A DNA stretch of 64,000 bases from Undaria pinnatifida. Taxonomy: Eukaryota > Sar > Phaeophyceae > Laminariales > Alariaceae. Made by a program: the position numbers and the translations under genes. Shown here one piece after another: positions 1 to 12,677 of this stretch. The notes below the pieces were generated by a model. That model did no database searches, had not been told where the DNA came from, and was given only the letters and a program-made list of their open reading frames with translations. The stretch covers positions 109,501-173,500 of the forward strand of contig JABAKD010000019.1 of NCBI GenBank assembly GCA_012845835.1, read 5' to 3'. Positions within the stretch are counted from its first letter, which is position 1; the number at the start of each line of letters is the position of its first letter.

Positions 1-1060
1 TCTTGGTAACAGCTTTGAAAATAAGGCAATTGTAAGAGTTCTTGGTCAATGAGTGATATCACGTTACTTGTCCTATTATAAACAACAGTCTGGAGTCGTT
101 CTACGGTACCCCCCCCAACATTTCTTGAACAAAATCTCCGGTTTCGAAACCAGCTCGCCCGGCCCTATCTCTTGAAATACGATGCCCCTTGCTCCCCCGA
201 CGTCATCCTTCGATAGTCCTTTGCCTACAAGAAAATATGTGGCGATTGTACTTTTCATATCATCCTTCCCCGTGTCGAGTAGCCATGAAACGTTCGTTAA
301 AGAAACTCGTTGGTTTCGGGGGGGGGCTATCGTAGAATCAGTCTCTGTAGTGGGGCTTGATAACTTGAAATATTAGTGGTAAATGCTTTACGGGATGAGA
401 ATGAATGCATGAAACGAGCAGTACTCCCTATGCCGACCTAATCACTCGATGGAATGACCCATCCCTGTTTGTATGGAGCCAACCTTGTGGCAGGGACGTC
501 TGCTTCATGACAATAGGATGTTGTTCCCGAGCTGCAGCGACGGTATCAGACCGGAAGGACGCGGCCGCAGCGGGTGAGGGCAGCCACTAGTAGCAGTAGT
601 AGTAGTGTTTGGGACATTGGAAATGAAATGGGTATGATGTTGGTTTCTTGTGATTTTGGTATTTGAACTATGATTGTTAGCTTGCTTGAGATTGATTCGA
701 TTGTTTTGCTTGTTTTTGTTATAGCATGAGGCTTGCTTATTGTTGGAGCGACAAAACCTTGACCAACGGCAAAGCACCCGAGAATGAACAGAACAGGCCA
801 TGAACTTCGTTCCGTCCAGTTTAAGTATTCGTTTCTTGAGTATTGTCCCGCTGACGCAATTTTGTACGATGTCTGATAGCGCGCACTTACCCCATGCTTA
901 CGTGAAGTGTGTGTGTATCACCAATGCTATGGATACTCGTCAGGAATAACGAGGAACGATAAATGGTTTGGTTTTGGAAGCTGATTAGGTATGGTAGTCG
1001 GTACTGCCGTGTTGCACAACAATCCCGTTACAACATGGCAGACACCACTACTAAATAGTA
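1..1060. other. No gene seen
   Basis: No reading frame here has recognisable motifs or exceeds what chance gives. There is a short AGT/GTA-rich microsatellite near 590-606 and C/G homopolymer runs near 109-116 and 320-326. The segment precedes a copia RNase H scrap, so part of it may be decayed retrotransposon sequence, but I cannot show that. Confidence 0.5.
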
Positions 1061-1074
1061 ATATGGCGCTATTC

Positions 1075-1250
1075 TCGCGGTATGTGTGGAGGTTTCTTTT
1101 TCCGGGGATTGTTTCGACGTACATTACGGTTTTCGATGATAACGAGGGGGCGATGAACCTAGCACAAAACCCAGCGTGCACGTGGAACTCGAAGCACATG
1201 TGCGACCCCCTTTTGCGAAAGCTTTTTTTTTCGGGGAGCAATTTCATTAT
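1075..1250 (+). pseudogene. Ty1/copia RNase H remnant
   Basis: A short stretch of the + strand reads as the C-terminal RNase H region of a Ty1/copia polyprotein. The visible hallmark is a block of the form DDNEGAMNLAQNP followed by NSKHM and an FLREL-like segment, here degraded to LLRKLFF. In intact elements this block carries the last catalytic Asp of RNase H and the conserved NSKHI(D/G)VRxHFLREL motif, which copia-1 and copia-2 in this window still show. Sequence upstream and downstream is not copia-like in the same frame, so this is an isolated decayed scrap. The minus-strand copy at 50,312-50,536 shares an unusual upstream F-x-F-P-G segment, which suggests both come from the same lost family. 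A purine run followed by TGTT near 1,328-1,340 could be an old polypurine tract and LTR start, but no second LTR is seen. Confidence 0.6.
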
Positions 1251-1369
1251 ATTTCTCGAGATTGAGTTTTTGAGCAGTGCAACATCCCGAAGCTACCTGT
1301 GTTATACATCTTGTTGTGCACCGAGCAGGGGGGATGTTTCCGTCGTGCAGTATGCAGAGTACGAGTAGA

Positions 1370-2160
1370 TTGAGTTTCTGCGGTTGTTTGCGCTTTCGAA
1401 TAATATATATATACTTATTTTCCCTGGTTCAGCTAGGCCCCGTACCGGGTACTACCACTTCGAGGAAATGGGGAATTATCGGAGTTTATTTGAGTCGATG
1501 TCCGAGAATTATGCCATTTTTACCTGGCTATTTTCAAAAAAATATATTGTCGTTTCCACCTGGCAATGATTTTCGAAAATAGTAGTTGATGTTAGCAACT
1601 TGAGACTATTGTTGCGTAGTTTGAGACTTGGAAGACTGATTGAATTGAAGATTGGACTTTTGTTTTGGGGCTTGGGGTTTGAGTTTGATATGAGTTCACT
1701 TCGATATGACGATATATCAACCCTGTGATGTGTCATGCCTTGTCATACACAAAGCAGGGGGGATCTTATTATGTTTTCGTAGTGTATAATGAGAAGGGGG
1801 GATGTGGTTGTCCTCATGAACGCAACGGTTATTATCCATATCATATACCAGGGAGTTCCATATCCTGGCAAGGGGTTCATGTATGAAGTGTAAGTGGGCT
1901 ATTTATCCGGATGTTTTCCCGGCATGATTTGCCGTGAGCTGTCACTCACAGAATTGCTCCATACCTGGTATGAGACTGAGTCAGGCTCGACGGTTCCCGA
2001 GGTTCGATAATGTAAATGAGCCTTGCATGAACATCTGGGAGTCTTGCTTGTCCCACGTCCGTCCATATAAGAACTGTCAACGCTGAGAGGTGGCATCAAA
2101 CAGATAGGTCTAATGTTAAACGAGGGCTGCTCTGCTTGCTCAGGGAGTGGTATAAGCACA
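1370..2160. other. No gene seen; purine-rich runs
   Basis: No coding signal. Three purine runs of the type AGGGGGGAT occur near 1,330, 1,755 and 1,795. They resemble polypurine tracts of LTR elements, but no paired LTR was found. One TACCTGGTA palindrome lies at 1,962-1,970. Confidence 0.4.
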
Positions 2161-3043
2161 ACGGCCTTCAGCGGTAATCGCGAAGGCTCTCACGTGAGAC
2201 ACAGCATCAGGATGGGGCGTCGTGAAACGCACAACACGGACAACACCTGATCTCGACCTCAAGGTGGGACAAACGTAAGAATGACGCAGTGGGCGAGGGA
2301 CGCTCGCACCTATTCCAGCTGTGACTTGGGGTCGGCTGAAGAATGGAGAACACAGCATCCAAAAACGGAAGGTAGACAAGGACGAAGACCCTGACCGGGT
2401 GACGAGGGGTCCGCCAGTGGGGGACACGACGCCTCAAATCGAAAGACATACAACCACAGAGACCCTGGGCGGCTGACATGGGGTTCGCCGGCGGAGATAA
2501 CCGCTTCGCAACCGAGGACATGCCGTATCGGGGACCCTGGGCGGACCACAACATCCGTGGCGATACAAGGGTTCTCGAGAGAGGTCGCACGCCTCGAGGA
2601 ACGTTGACACGTCACCAAGGGATTTCATACATATGAGTAGGCATGTTGATTCAGCGGAAAAGTCATTAACACGATTAGTATAACATGATTTACAAGAGAG
2701 CTTCGCCGGTGGCCGAGTGAGGGTCGCCGTCGAAGAAGATGCCCGCAGGCAACGAAACAATAACTGCACAAATACGTTAGTTGACGATGCCGATGTCTGT
2801 TATCCCCGGCCCGAAATGTCCGACTGTTGCCGTTCGGATCGAATAGATATGAAAAGAGGACCGGTCAATTATGTGCCATGAATATGTATGATTAATGCCG
2901 GGCCCAATTGATCACTGGAAATATTCCCGTTTAAAACAGGCATTCATTATTAGACGAAACGAAGCATGCATGATCAAACCAAGGCCCGTAAAAGTTGTCC
3001 GAAGGACCTGACAACGTATTTCCGTCGAAATGTGTCCAGAAGG

Positions 3044-3117
3044 GGCTTTCAGTCTTGTATAACGGCCGTACTAACCCTAAGGCTTTCAGTCCTATATAAC
3101 GGCCGTACAAAACAAGC
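3044..3117. repeat. 37-bp tandem duplication
   Basis: GGCTTTCAGTC begins at 3,044 and again at 3,081. Both copies continue through a TATAACGGCCGTAC segment with a few substitutions. Two units only. Confidence 0.75.
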
Positions 3118-5915
3118 GTCGAATGAAGACAGTATAGCGTCGTGACCTCAGAGAACACACAACATAGGAGCACAAACAAAACGTTCCCTTAACCCACGAT
3201 AGGCAATATATATAACTCATTGTTAACAATGTGCATCGGACGTCAGCCTACGTACGTACGTGCCAGGCACATACCGGTGGTCACGGGACAAGCCCCAAGC
3301 ACTTACGAGTGGAAGCATCCCCCAAGGGAGTTCGCTTGGACGGACCGTTCTATTATCCGATGTATTTAGAATTGCATTTTCTAAGCGATGCGTGTCGGCG
3401 CAGAAACCTTTTTTACAGTACCAGGAAAACATCAAGAAATGCGTGGTGAGGTCACCTGACCAAAGCAATACGAAGAACAAGGACGAAACTAAAATGTAAA
3501 CACAGACGGAAGGTACTATCGTAGGCCGGAAAGAGAGTCGACACCATGACACCTGGAGAGACAAACTAATAACGGGAGCGATGCCCGCAAACGTAGATAG
3601 GCTATTCAACCGTAACAACAAAGCAAGCAAAAAATGGGGTCGGCAAAAAGATACTCGTTCGGCTCAAAGCAGCGCTGCTAGTGTCTAGCTCCAGTGTCTA
3701 CCTCAAGAAAAAAGGTAGGGAACAGAGCACACACCAACAACAAGAACACCGCAGCTTAGGTACTATACGTCGGAAACACGGGGTCGCCAATGCGGAGCAA
3801 TCCTGTAACGATAACCGGGAAGAACGCAGGCAGAAATAGAAAGTGGGCAAGTTGTGCCATAGCGACGCATGCAGTCTGAAAAAAAGAGGGCCTATAGCAA
3901 GGAACCTTACACAGGCTAGCTTGAAACACACGAGAAACACTAGTCTAGGCACGTAGCGAAGGCATTCTTCTTCAAGCAAGTTTGCCGAAAACATTACACG
4001 AAAGGGCGTCGACAGCAAACGACCTACATATTGGCTGCTAAGCTGAAAACGTAGGACCCATGCGACAAATACACCAACAAGGCAAGAGAAAAACAGGGGC
4101 CAAACGGGAACAACAACGGTCTGTGGATTCCACAGGCAGAACGATCTGCCAAGCCACGATTGAGGCTGGTGTCTTCAAACCCTATGAGCATGTATGTCGA
4201 AACAAAACTGAAAACGTGGTCAAGAGAAACAAGACCTGTTAGCTGCAAAGCCAAGACGAAGATCAGTGTCGGTGGGCCGAAGGGGCAGCGGTGCCGAAAA
4301 CAACGTAAGTAAAGCTGGGCCAAGGGAATAGGTCCGCTGGCTACGAAGCTAGAACGGAGCCCGACAACAGGGAGCTCTTGAAGGCAAGTAAAACCAAACA
4401 AGAATGTAGAGGCCAAAGAGAACCGCCAAGTGGACTGGAGAGTTAGCACGGGACCGGTAACATGGGACCTAAGGGGGGCTTTCAACGTCAAGCCAGTGGC
4501 CGACAATGTGGGACCATACACGGTAGCAACAGCGGGGATGCTGTAATACTAAGTGGCTGAGGCTAAGTTGCAGCGAAGATATTCGTGGAAAAAAATACGC
4601 CAATGAGCAAGAAAGACCCAACCACAGCAAAATGGAAGTACGCCAAAGGGCAAGGTCCAACAACAAAAAAGAAGAAGGGAAAGTCATGCCTCGCGAAAAC
4701 GAAGAAGAATAACACGGGAAGCATCCATGTTTTCACCAAGTGCATAGGGCGGGGTAGAAATGAGACGGTGGAAAACCTCAACATGGTTCGAAAAAGCCAT
4801 AGTTCGTCCGTGTGCAAGAAACGTGGGCACTCTGCACCGGTGGTAGAAGGTGGAACCAAAACCACATAGATGGACACTCGTCGTACTGTAGAGACGTAGA
4901 ATAACGTGGGCACAATCTCAAACTCAAGTTCTAGGCGACCTGCTGGTTACCGAAAAACGAAAAAAAAAAAATACCATGCCTTGAATGCGGCAAAGCAGGC
5001 AGAAAGCATACTGCAACGTTAAAACGTATTTAGAGCCCATGGAAGTCAAACTAGGAGGGGCTACATCGGAGAGCCACGAGACGACGATAAGGACTATTCT
5101 GATACCTACCAGGTAGAAATGGTTGAGGACAGTAGAGTCCGAAGCCAACACGGGCATTATTTATAGACGTTCACGAAAAAATTCTCCCAGAATAGAGGGG
5201 GGAAGGCTACTACGTACGGTTGATGGCGGCGCACAGCCATAAACACTGAGGAACAAGCGTGCCCCGCAATTTCAAGGAGACAAGTAATATCCGCGTTGTA
5301 TGAACGCAAAAGCGGAAAGGTATACGTTCCGAACCAACACGCACGGCAGAGGCAGGAGGAAATACGTTCCCACTTGACACACAGTGCAGGGGGGAAGAAA
5401 CGCCAAGATGGAATCCAATTTATACTGTGATAACGGCAAAAGCGGGGTCGTGACACAACAGAGGACCCAGAAATGCTGCGGAAAAGTAAGCACACCGTGC
5501 AGACGATATCTCGGCTGAGAAGGAATCAGATGAAACTGCCACGATGTCGCGGGCTGCTGCAATAAGCCGGAAAGATGGGGGTTCAAATGATGTACAACTC
5601 CGAAAAATGCTCGCGGGGCGCATTTACTGCGTGAAGGCGAAGTTTAGGCTAATGAGGATCAAGAAAAACTACCATGGTTTCGGGGGTTGATAATATAAAG
5701 AAGACTAGAGGGGGGGTTGTGAACAAACGAGGAACCCAAAAATACTAGCAAAAAAAATCATGTCGTGAAACTCTGACAATATGAGGTACACGATACAGCC
5801 ATTCTTACTGGAAGCTAAGATACGAAAAATTGGGGGAAACGTACGCGAAATCACATATATGTCCAACCGAGAAGAGGAAACTAGTGCAGAGCGATACGAC
5901 GTCAAGGTGGACAAC

Positions 5916-6200
5916 ACGCCTCAATGAGCACCTACGGCATGAGTAGTGCAGAAAACAGAGGAAGGGCCAGAGCACACATACCGCAGCGTGGTAAGTTAAC
6001 AAATACGACGCCTCAATAGGCGACTATGACGTACGTAGTGCAAACAGCTGAGGAATGGCTAAGTAAGGCATCTACGCCGTAGAGGGAAGAAAGCAAAAAA
6101 AACGCCTCAATAAGCACATATCTAGGCCGTACGTAGTGTAGAAAGGAGGGGAAAGGCCTAGAAGCAAATATACCACGAAGAGGTTTCGCGGGCGGCGAAA
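5916..6200. repeat. Degenerate tandem repeat, ~93-bp unit, 3 copies
   Basis: The word ACGCCTCAAT occurs at 5,916, 6,008 and 6,102. Each is followed by a diverged segment containing GCAC/GCGAC, a CGTA-rich stretch and AGTGCAGA/AGTGTAGA. Spacing is 92 and 94 bp. This fits an old tandem array. Confidence 0.6.
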
Positions 6201-6548
6201 TAAAGGTAGGCTAAACTGATGACAAAGAAACGAAAACACGACAGGTTGCGGCAACATTACGAACACGGGACAAGCTAAACCGGTGGGAACACGAAAGCGG
6301 AGCCATCACAATTTTCGGCCTACATACGTCGGCGGCGAAGAGGCCGTGGAATGGCCCGATTTCTGGCTAAATCAAACCATGCGTACCAGGTTCGGAGGTT
6401 CAAGAGTCCTACAAAAGTAACAAACTCGGAAAAGGAGAACGGCGGAACGGTAGATGCAGGGCGGAGAGGGGAGGGAGCGAGCCCACCAAAACCGATACTT
6501 GGCTCGAAAAGCTCATGCCCGGCAAAAAATAATTAACTCCGACTCAGA

Positions 6549-6596
6549 AGGCGGGAGCGGCGGGATGTGATAAGGCGGGAGCGGCGGGATGTGATG
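6549..6596. repeat. 24-bp tandem duplication
   Basis: A GC-rich 24-bp unit starting AGGCGGGAGCGGCGGGATGT at 6,549 is repeated without change from 6,573. Confidence 0.8.
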
Positions 6597-9500
6597 ATGG
6601 GTTGGAAGGGAAGGGGTAACGAGCCCACCCAAGCCGATTCCCAGCTCGGAGATGTTATAACCGGAAAGAAACCAAACGACAGGTTCATATGGTAAACTTT
6701 TGGAAATGTTACTTGTAGGGTAGGCGGTGTGGGTGGCGATAGTGGCGTCACAGACGTGCCTTCAGGGATGGGTAGGGGATGCCTAGGTTCAGGTGGTAAA
6801 CCTACAAAGTTGTTGAGGCAAAAAGGGGTGGCGGAATTGGCGTCGAAGACGTGCCTTTAGGGACGGATGGGGAATTCGAGACCTTTGGGTTGAAGCTGAA
6901 CAGTGCTGGGTGTTCACTTCCTAAGCAAAAAACGGTCGGGGGATGGAAAAGAAGAACACCTACCGTAAGAAAGAATAATTATCTACTGGGAAGTAGTACG
7001 CCGTGGTGGCGAACGAATGTGGGTGTGAGGAAGGCGGTGTAGACAGAATCATTGGCGCGCAAAGGCCGGTGAACCGTGGTTGGGAAGGTCGTCAGTAATT
7101 GTGTCGTCGAAGAAGGCTGAAGGGCCGATTGTGGTGTGTGTCCGGTAAATGGGAGGTAGTTACAGAGCGGGGTCGGGAGCGATAAACAGCGCCTTTGCTG
7201 TTGCTTTGAAGACGGAAAGGTCGTCGTTCGCCCAGATCTATTGGTGCAAGACTGAAGGGCTCGGTAGGAAAGGTGTCGTCGGTCGCCCGGTAAGGATGGG
7301 ATTGTTTGGGCCAGGGTGGCCGTGAAAAAGGGCGGAAGGGGCACCAACGTTTGCCAAAAGGAAAATTAATCAGAGCGTAAGGAGGATGGCGGGTGCCATC
7401 TCCAGATAGCCGACAGTGTCAGGGGAGCGGTTGCTGTTCCGCGATGGTCGGTTTCTCCCATGTAGGTGGGAAAGGAAGCCTCCGAGGCTCCGAGGCTTAG
7501 GGATAGCCGGGGAGGCGGTGGAAGAGAGGCGGGTGGGTCCTGGGGACCCGGCAAAGAACGGGCGGTGTCAAGGACAGATAGGTGACGTTGTCGAGAAAGT
7601 CAATCCAACAAAATGGAGGGAACGGCTGCTGTCCGCGAGTCTGAAGGAAGCATCGCCAGGCCGTGATCTTCGGCGGGAAAGACGGGATCCAAGCACAGTG
7701 GCTCTGTTGGGTCGCATGCGGTAAGAAGCGTGGCGATGGTGGTCCGTGGTTTGGGCGGGATCGAGGTAAACCGGAGCAAGGTGGCTCGTTTTTAAAACGT
7801 CGGGGTGGGGAAGGGAAGGGAAGAATCGGCAGGTGCGCCCCGGCGGAAATGAAGGGGGGCGACAAAGATGTTCCGTGGAAACCGGTCGCGGTGGAGGGGG
7901 GCCGGGACAAAGTTGTTCTATCGCGTTGGAGAATAGCTAGAACGACGACGGTTGTTGGTGGGTTCGATGAGAAACGCCGAGACCTAAACAAGACGACTGG
8001 GTTTGCAACGTGGGCGGGCAGGGGTCATAGCGACTGCCAAGCCAATAATGCGATTGTTGCTTCTGCATATGGGTGGGGTTTGCCTCCCGGGTGTACCGTT
8101 GTCGAAGCTAGGCATATGAACTGGGAGGGCGTTGGTAGGTGTCGAGGGTCGTTGAGTGGTTGTACGGGAATATATTCCGGCGTTTGTCGGCCTCGGAACC
8201 GTTGCCCCAGGCGGGAAATAAAGGTGGAGCTTCAGCGTTTGTCGGCCTCCGAACTATGTGTCCATGCCTGACGGTAGGAACGGTCCAATACGTGGTCGAA
8301 GCCGGGTGAGCTGCGGGGTCGTGGTGTAGCTCAAATGTCTGCCTCGGGAGATGCTGGATTCTGCTCCACATGCAGACGAAAATTAAGGAAAGAGAATAAT
8401 CCAAAGGGTTGCACTGCTACAAATTGAACACTCAAGAAAAAGGTAACTCGGTGTGTAGGGTCGCTGCGGTGACTGCCAAGCAGTGGTCATTGGCGGATGT
8501 CTTCAGGACTGTTGCGTGGCGATGGTGAAGGAGCTACTGGCTGATCTAGAGAGCAGAGCCGGCAGGGTCCACGTGATCGCAAAAGGATTCTCGGTAGTGC
8601 ATCACAGAGACTTTGGAAGGATCTCCGTCGGTGGCGGTTAGGGAGCGGGGCGAAGATACCCTGGGGGTCCTGCCTGCAAGCGTTGGATGAGCAGGATAGA
8701 ACTCGATAGGAAATGCTGTACCTGTGGTCCGTGTCCAAGCAATGCGCGAGGCTTCCGAGGATGGTGGGTAGGGGGCTCAGCGCATATCCTGGTCAATTAT
8801 GATCGCGAGTTTGCCGTCGTTAAGATGGGACTATCCCTGGAGCTCAGCGGCATCGGTGCTGTCAGTACCATGGCAGCGAGTGGGAACCCGCTGTTCGCGG
8901 GCCCAACGCTGTCACTGGCAAAACGTACGCCCTGGGATGAGAGGGTGAGGCCGCCTATTTGTAGTCAAGGCAAGCTCAAGGTGCGATGGCCAGGAATATG
9001 AAGCAATAGTTTCGTGTTGTAATCCGGAACCGCTGGTAGCCGTAATCTTAGACAAATAGCGTTGCTCATCGGTCGAAGACGTCGAGTGGAGCATTTTGGT
9101 TGGGCTCAGCGTCTCTCCCTCCTCGCACCCACACCCCAAGGCAATCGCTAGAACGAAGGGTACAGTCTTGAGCAAACCATTCAAGTTGAGGCTGGGTGAG
9201 AGGGGTGGATTGTTGGGGCAGGGGGGGGCGGGGGGGGGGGTGGAGGTAAAAGTATTCGTCTTAGGGGTGAAGCTGAATCTTCGTCCCGCAAATAGATGTC
9301 TTGACGCTGTTGGTGCTGTATCGGTATGATAAGCGTGTAGCGTCCAAGGTGGTCGTGCCGTGGTTGGTGTCGGTCGGCCAAGCTGTCCATGTTATTGCCG
9401 TCGTCGTGGTCGCAGCAGTTGCCCAAGGAAGAAAGGCGATCATGGCGCTTTCGACCTAAACATTGTTGTCACGGCAAGTATGACGAGCGGCACTAGTTGT

Positions 9501-10113
9501 CGCGGGTTATACCGGGTGATGGCGCCGGGTTTACGGTCTGCACGCTTTCGCGAATACTGTAAGCAAACACCAACGTTTTAAAATAAGCCCAAGTCTGGGC
9601 TGGGCGCACCAGAGATGCTCCGTTTGCGGTGTTGCTACAGTGGGGGGGTGTCGCTGGCACGATTCAAACGTCAGAAATAATGTTCTAAAGCCAGCGGAGT
9701 GGTGTTTCAGGTGGTAAAGATAGATGCTCGTCGCAGCCTGTGCTCCGTGTCGAAAAAGGGGGTGGTTGCAAATCATCCCCGGTTGCGGTTTGGGACGCAA
9801 ATGCAGGCACCGTGGGCGTCACAATTCGAGGTAGTCACAACCATCGTCGCTGCCACTACGGACGGGATGGCATCTGCATGGTTGGACGCCTTCACTGTAG
9901 CTGCTTCTGTGGTCAATCTCGATGGCTTAGGTGGTAGTCGGAGAAAAACGGTTGTATAGGTGGTAGTCGGAGAAGAACGGTGGTCTTGACCCGGGCGGAA
10001 GGGTGTACGTGCGGCGTTGTGGTGGCGTGGGTTCATGGGTGGTGGGCTCTGGGGCTTGGGGCGTAAAGGGCGATGCGCGACAATGTTAGTGGGCGGCTGT
10101 ATGGCTGTTTATA

Positions 10114-10275
10114 CAACTGTATCAGCGACGGACGTGGGTCCGAATGTCAAGGAAATATACGAGCCGGTAGTGGCGTAGAAAGGCGGCGGTCGCGGCAGGG
10201 GGATTGGTTGTTGACTGGATGGTGGTGTGAGCAACTGCATCAGCGACGGAAGTGGGTCTAAATTTCAAGGAAGTG
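10114..10275. repeat. 118-bp spaced direct repeat
   Basis: CAACTGTATCAGCGACGG at 10,114 recurs as CAACTGCATCAGCGACGG at 10,232. The similarity extends about 40 bp (TGGGTC, then ATTTCAAGGAA-like sequence). It looks like two units of a degenerate array. Confidence 0.6.
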
Positions 10276-10929
10276 AACCCGAACAATTAGGTTACCGTAG
10301 GTGGAGTGTGGAAGTAGGCGGACACGAGTCGTGGTTGGGTTGGCATGTCGTGGCCATTAAATCAAAAGTACATTTTACCGCATACAGGTTGTCTTTAGGT
10401 GCCGCCAGATCAAAACTGTGAGCGTGCCGTGTGCAGTTGTGTACAAAAACCTGCAAACAAAGCGGGGGCGATTGGGCACAGGGGGTTGAGCGCAGTGGTG
10501 ATGAGCGGGAACGTTTGAACCGATAGACGCAGGCCGCATGGAGTGGGCAGCTATGGGGGCCGGGGATGGGATGTTCTCGACGACGTGTCGGTTGGGACGG
10601 CAGTCCGGCTCAGATTGGGGTGTGTGCAAGAAGCGGTCACAGTAGAGTATGCGAGCTTGTGGAGCAGCTTGTCCAAAAGCCTGTAGTTGCGGTGGCATAC
10701 TATGTGATAACCATCGCGGCACTGGTCTCGTGGATGCCGTTGTGGTAACATACTCTGTGACAATCGTCGCGGCGCTTGCGACGTTGCTTCAATTCCCCAC
10801 GGAAAAATGAGAACTCTTGTCCTCAGGCGCTAAACCATATCGCAGTCGCACCAGGTGGGCATCTCTCGTAGAGCGATCCGTTCTCCTAGTTTCGGCGGGT
10901 AAGTCGGAGTACGAGCAGCAGAAGCATAT

Positions 10930-12129
10930 CACAAACCAAGATGGAGGAGACCGGGTACTCGCGAAGAGGCGACAGCTGGAAGATTCGACGACCCAAATGA
11001 TGGTGGCTGTTGGGTCGACCCGTCCGAGGCCGAGCTATTGCAAGAGCTCAAAAGGTTTGCTGGCGTTGATATGCAGCAGACGAGTGACGAAGATTTTTGC
11101 TGTCAGATATTCCGTGTGCTGAAGATGGATGCGAGCGTGCCGGTAGATAGCAGGATTTTCATGCAAAAACGTACCCTGCGGAAATACCTTGCTGACAGCG
11201 GGTTCACGGAGGTGGTGAGGCCTGACGGTCGGCAGTACACGATAAAGCATGGTAAAGTGCTGGTGAAGGCAATAGCGGCGGGAATCGAGCCACTCGAGTT
11301 CCGCGGCAAAGTGAAAAAAATATGCGTTTCGATCTCGTAACGCATGACCCTGACGCTTTGTTCAGCAAAATTGCCACGCAGCAACGGGATCAAGCCGTAA
11401 TTGAGGCCAATGATGCTGAACTTCGGCAAACAGCAAAACAGCTGACTCCAGGTCGATGCCTGCTGCGGGGACCAAGCCTCGGGGACGTGCTGTTGACGAG
11501 CACGACTCACGGGAGAATGCCAAGGCAGCTGATGTGAAAGCAGAGCGGAGTCGTCGGTAGGACAACAACGAGTGTTTCGTATGGGGCAATCAGGGACACA
11601 AGCAGTGGGACTGCCCCCAAAGCCAGCAGAGCAAGGCAGGGAAAGGGGTCCATGGCCAGACCCACGGCCAGACCCCTGTACAGCAGCAGCATTCCCCAAC
11701 CGGTTCCGCTCGGCATACCCGGAGCAAGACAACCGTGATGGCCGCTGCGACCGCCACCCCTCAACCTAGTTCGTACAAAACCGCCCCAAAGGCGGTGGTG
11801 AGCGAGACCGAACTATCTAGGTGGAATGACGACGACTACATGTACATTCGCGTGCCGCGGAAAAGGATGGCGCCAGTGGATTATGGGCTCACCGAGACGG
11901 TGCAGCACTAGGTGTCTCAGAGCGCAGGGCCACAGAATACAGCGCGAGCTCGAATGGGTGACGCGTCCGGGAGGTCCGGTGTGCATGAACGCAAGCGCCA
12001 AGCACACAAAAAGGAGCTTTTCGCTGGGGGCGACAAGTTTCCGACGAAGGAGGTTATGCGTGGCGTGCAGGCGGCCGCTGAGGGGGACCGGCCCACCCTT
12101 GATACGGCGCTGGGGGTGATTCTATTAAA
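10930..12129 (+). pseudogene. LTR-retrotransposon gag-like remnant
   Basis: Three + frames must be joined to follow this sequence, so it is a pseudogene. One open stretch (about 11,010-11,340) encodes a charged, globular-looking segment without stops. Further on, a CCHC zinc-knuckle-like motif lies at 11,573-11,614 with the spacing C-x8-H-x4-C, followed by a Gln-rich tail. The second Cys of the canonical C-x2-C-x4-H-x4-C knuckle is replaced by Trp, so the finger is broken. The open frame continues with stops to the edge of copia-1 at 12,130, which cuts it off. A gag protein would bind element RNA in virus-like particles. Because a Ty3/gypsy integrase scrap lies just beyond copia-1 on the same strand, I infer that both may come from one gypsy element into which copia-1 inserted. 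RT and RNase H of that element are missing. Confidence 0.45.
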
Positions 12130-12548
12130 TGACAGAGATGTTATGGAGACGGAGTAGCAACAACAGCCCCGAGCTGTGTGCTTAGACAAAGTACTGCCCG
12201 CTGCAGTACGCCCGAGATAAAAGAAGATGGTGTTTATGTCTTATACGTTACTGCAGTACCCAAGCGAAAACGGAGAGGAAGGCGGGGAGAGGTGGGTATA
12301 GAGAAGAGTGAGATGGAGGGGGGCACAAGCTGTTCCCCACCACGCTCGCCCACGAGCCATAACCCCCCGCACGGCCCCAAACCACAAATACACTGTCCAT
12401 TAACTGACCACAATGTAACAGTTTTGACTATTGCGGATACCCCGCAATGTTCCGTTCGCTATAGCCAACAGACTTTCCACATGTTATTCCTGGCCTACCG
12501 TACATCCCGTAATACCCCGAGTACCACATTATATTGATACATTTAACA
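12130..12548 (-). repeat. copia-1 3' LTR
   Basis: About 419 bp, matching 17,640-18,066. On the element strand it begins TGTTAAATGTA, directly after the polypurine tract, and ends CTGTCA. The start is fixed by the end of LTR similarity at 12,548. The other end is uncertain by a few bases because an internal TGTTATGG at 12,139 could also be the boundary. Confidence 0.85.
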
Positions 12549-12559
12549 CCCTCCCTGGG
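12549..12559 (-). other. copia-1 polypurine tract
   Basis: On the minus strand the bases read CCCAGGGAGGG and are immediately followed by the TGTTA start of the 3' LTR. This is the expected position of the plus-strand primer in LTR retrotransposons, and it fixes the element orientation. Confidence 0.7.
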
Positions 12560-12677
12560 TGTATCAAATAACAAGACTAGGCGTTGACACGGTGGTTATC
12601 GGGAAAACGTATATCGAACCGCCTACCATTAAACCCTACCTCCAATAACGGGATCCACTAGAAAGACCAGGAAAATA

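Larger units (their letters stand above)
2160..6500. other. Decayed non-coding tract, purine-biased + strand
   Basis: About 4.3 kb with no recognisable protein, RNA gene or complete element. The + strand is rich in A and G, which removes stop codons from the minus strand and creates many overlapping minus-strand ORFs of 70-165 codons (for example 4,024-4,521). None has a motif, and they overlap one another in different frames. Local degenerate tandem repeats (entries at 3,044 and 5,916) suggest old satellite-like DNA. Confidence 0.5.
6500..10810. other. Decayed GC-rich non-coding tract with local repeats
   Basis: About 4.3 kb without a recognisable gene. The + strand is G-rich, and open frames of up to 202 codons (7,663-8,271) appear on both strands at once over the same bases, as expected from base skew. 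Short duplications include a 24-bp unit at 6,549, related blocks about 100 bp apart near 6,750 and 6,850, a 29-bp repeat at 9,929/9,958 and a 118-bp repeat at 10,114/10,232. A G-rich run with one interruption lies at about 9,220-9,241. Confidence 0.5.

Noticed and set aside
4024-4521. 165-codon minus-strand ORF
   Set aside because: No motif; it lies in a purine-skewed region where minus-strand stops are rare.
7663-8271. 202-codon + ORF overlapping a 164-codon minus ORF
   Set aside because: Gly/Arg-rich composition, G-rich DNA, both strands open, no domain.
12120-12138. Target-site duplication for copia-1
   Set aside because: Neither TTAAA nor AGAGA on the left matches GCTTC on the right.
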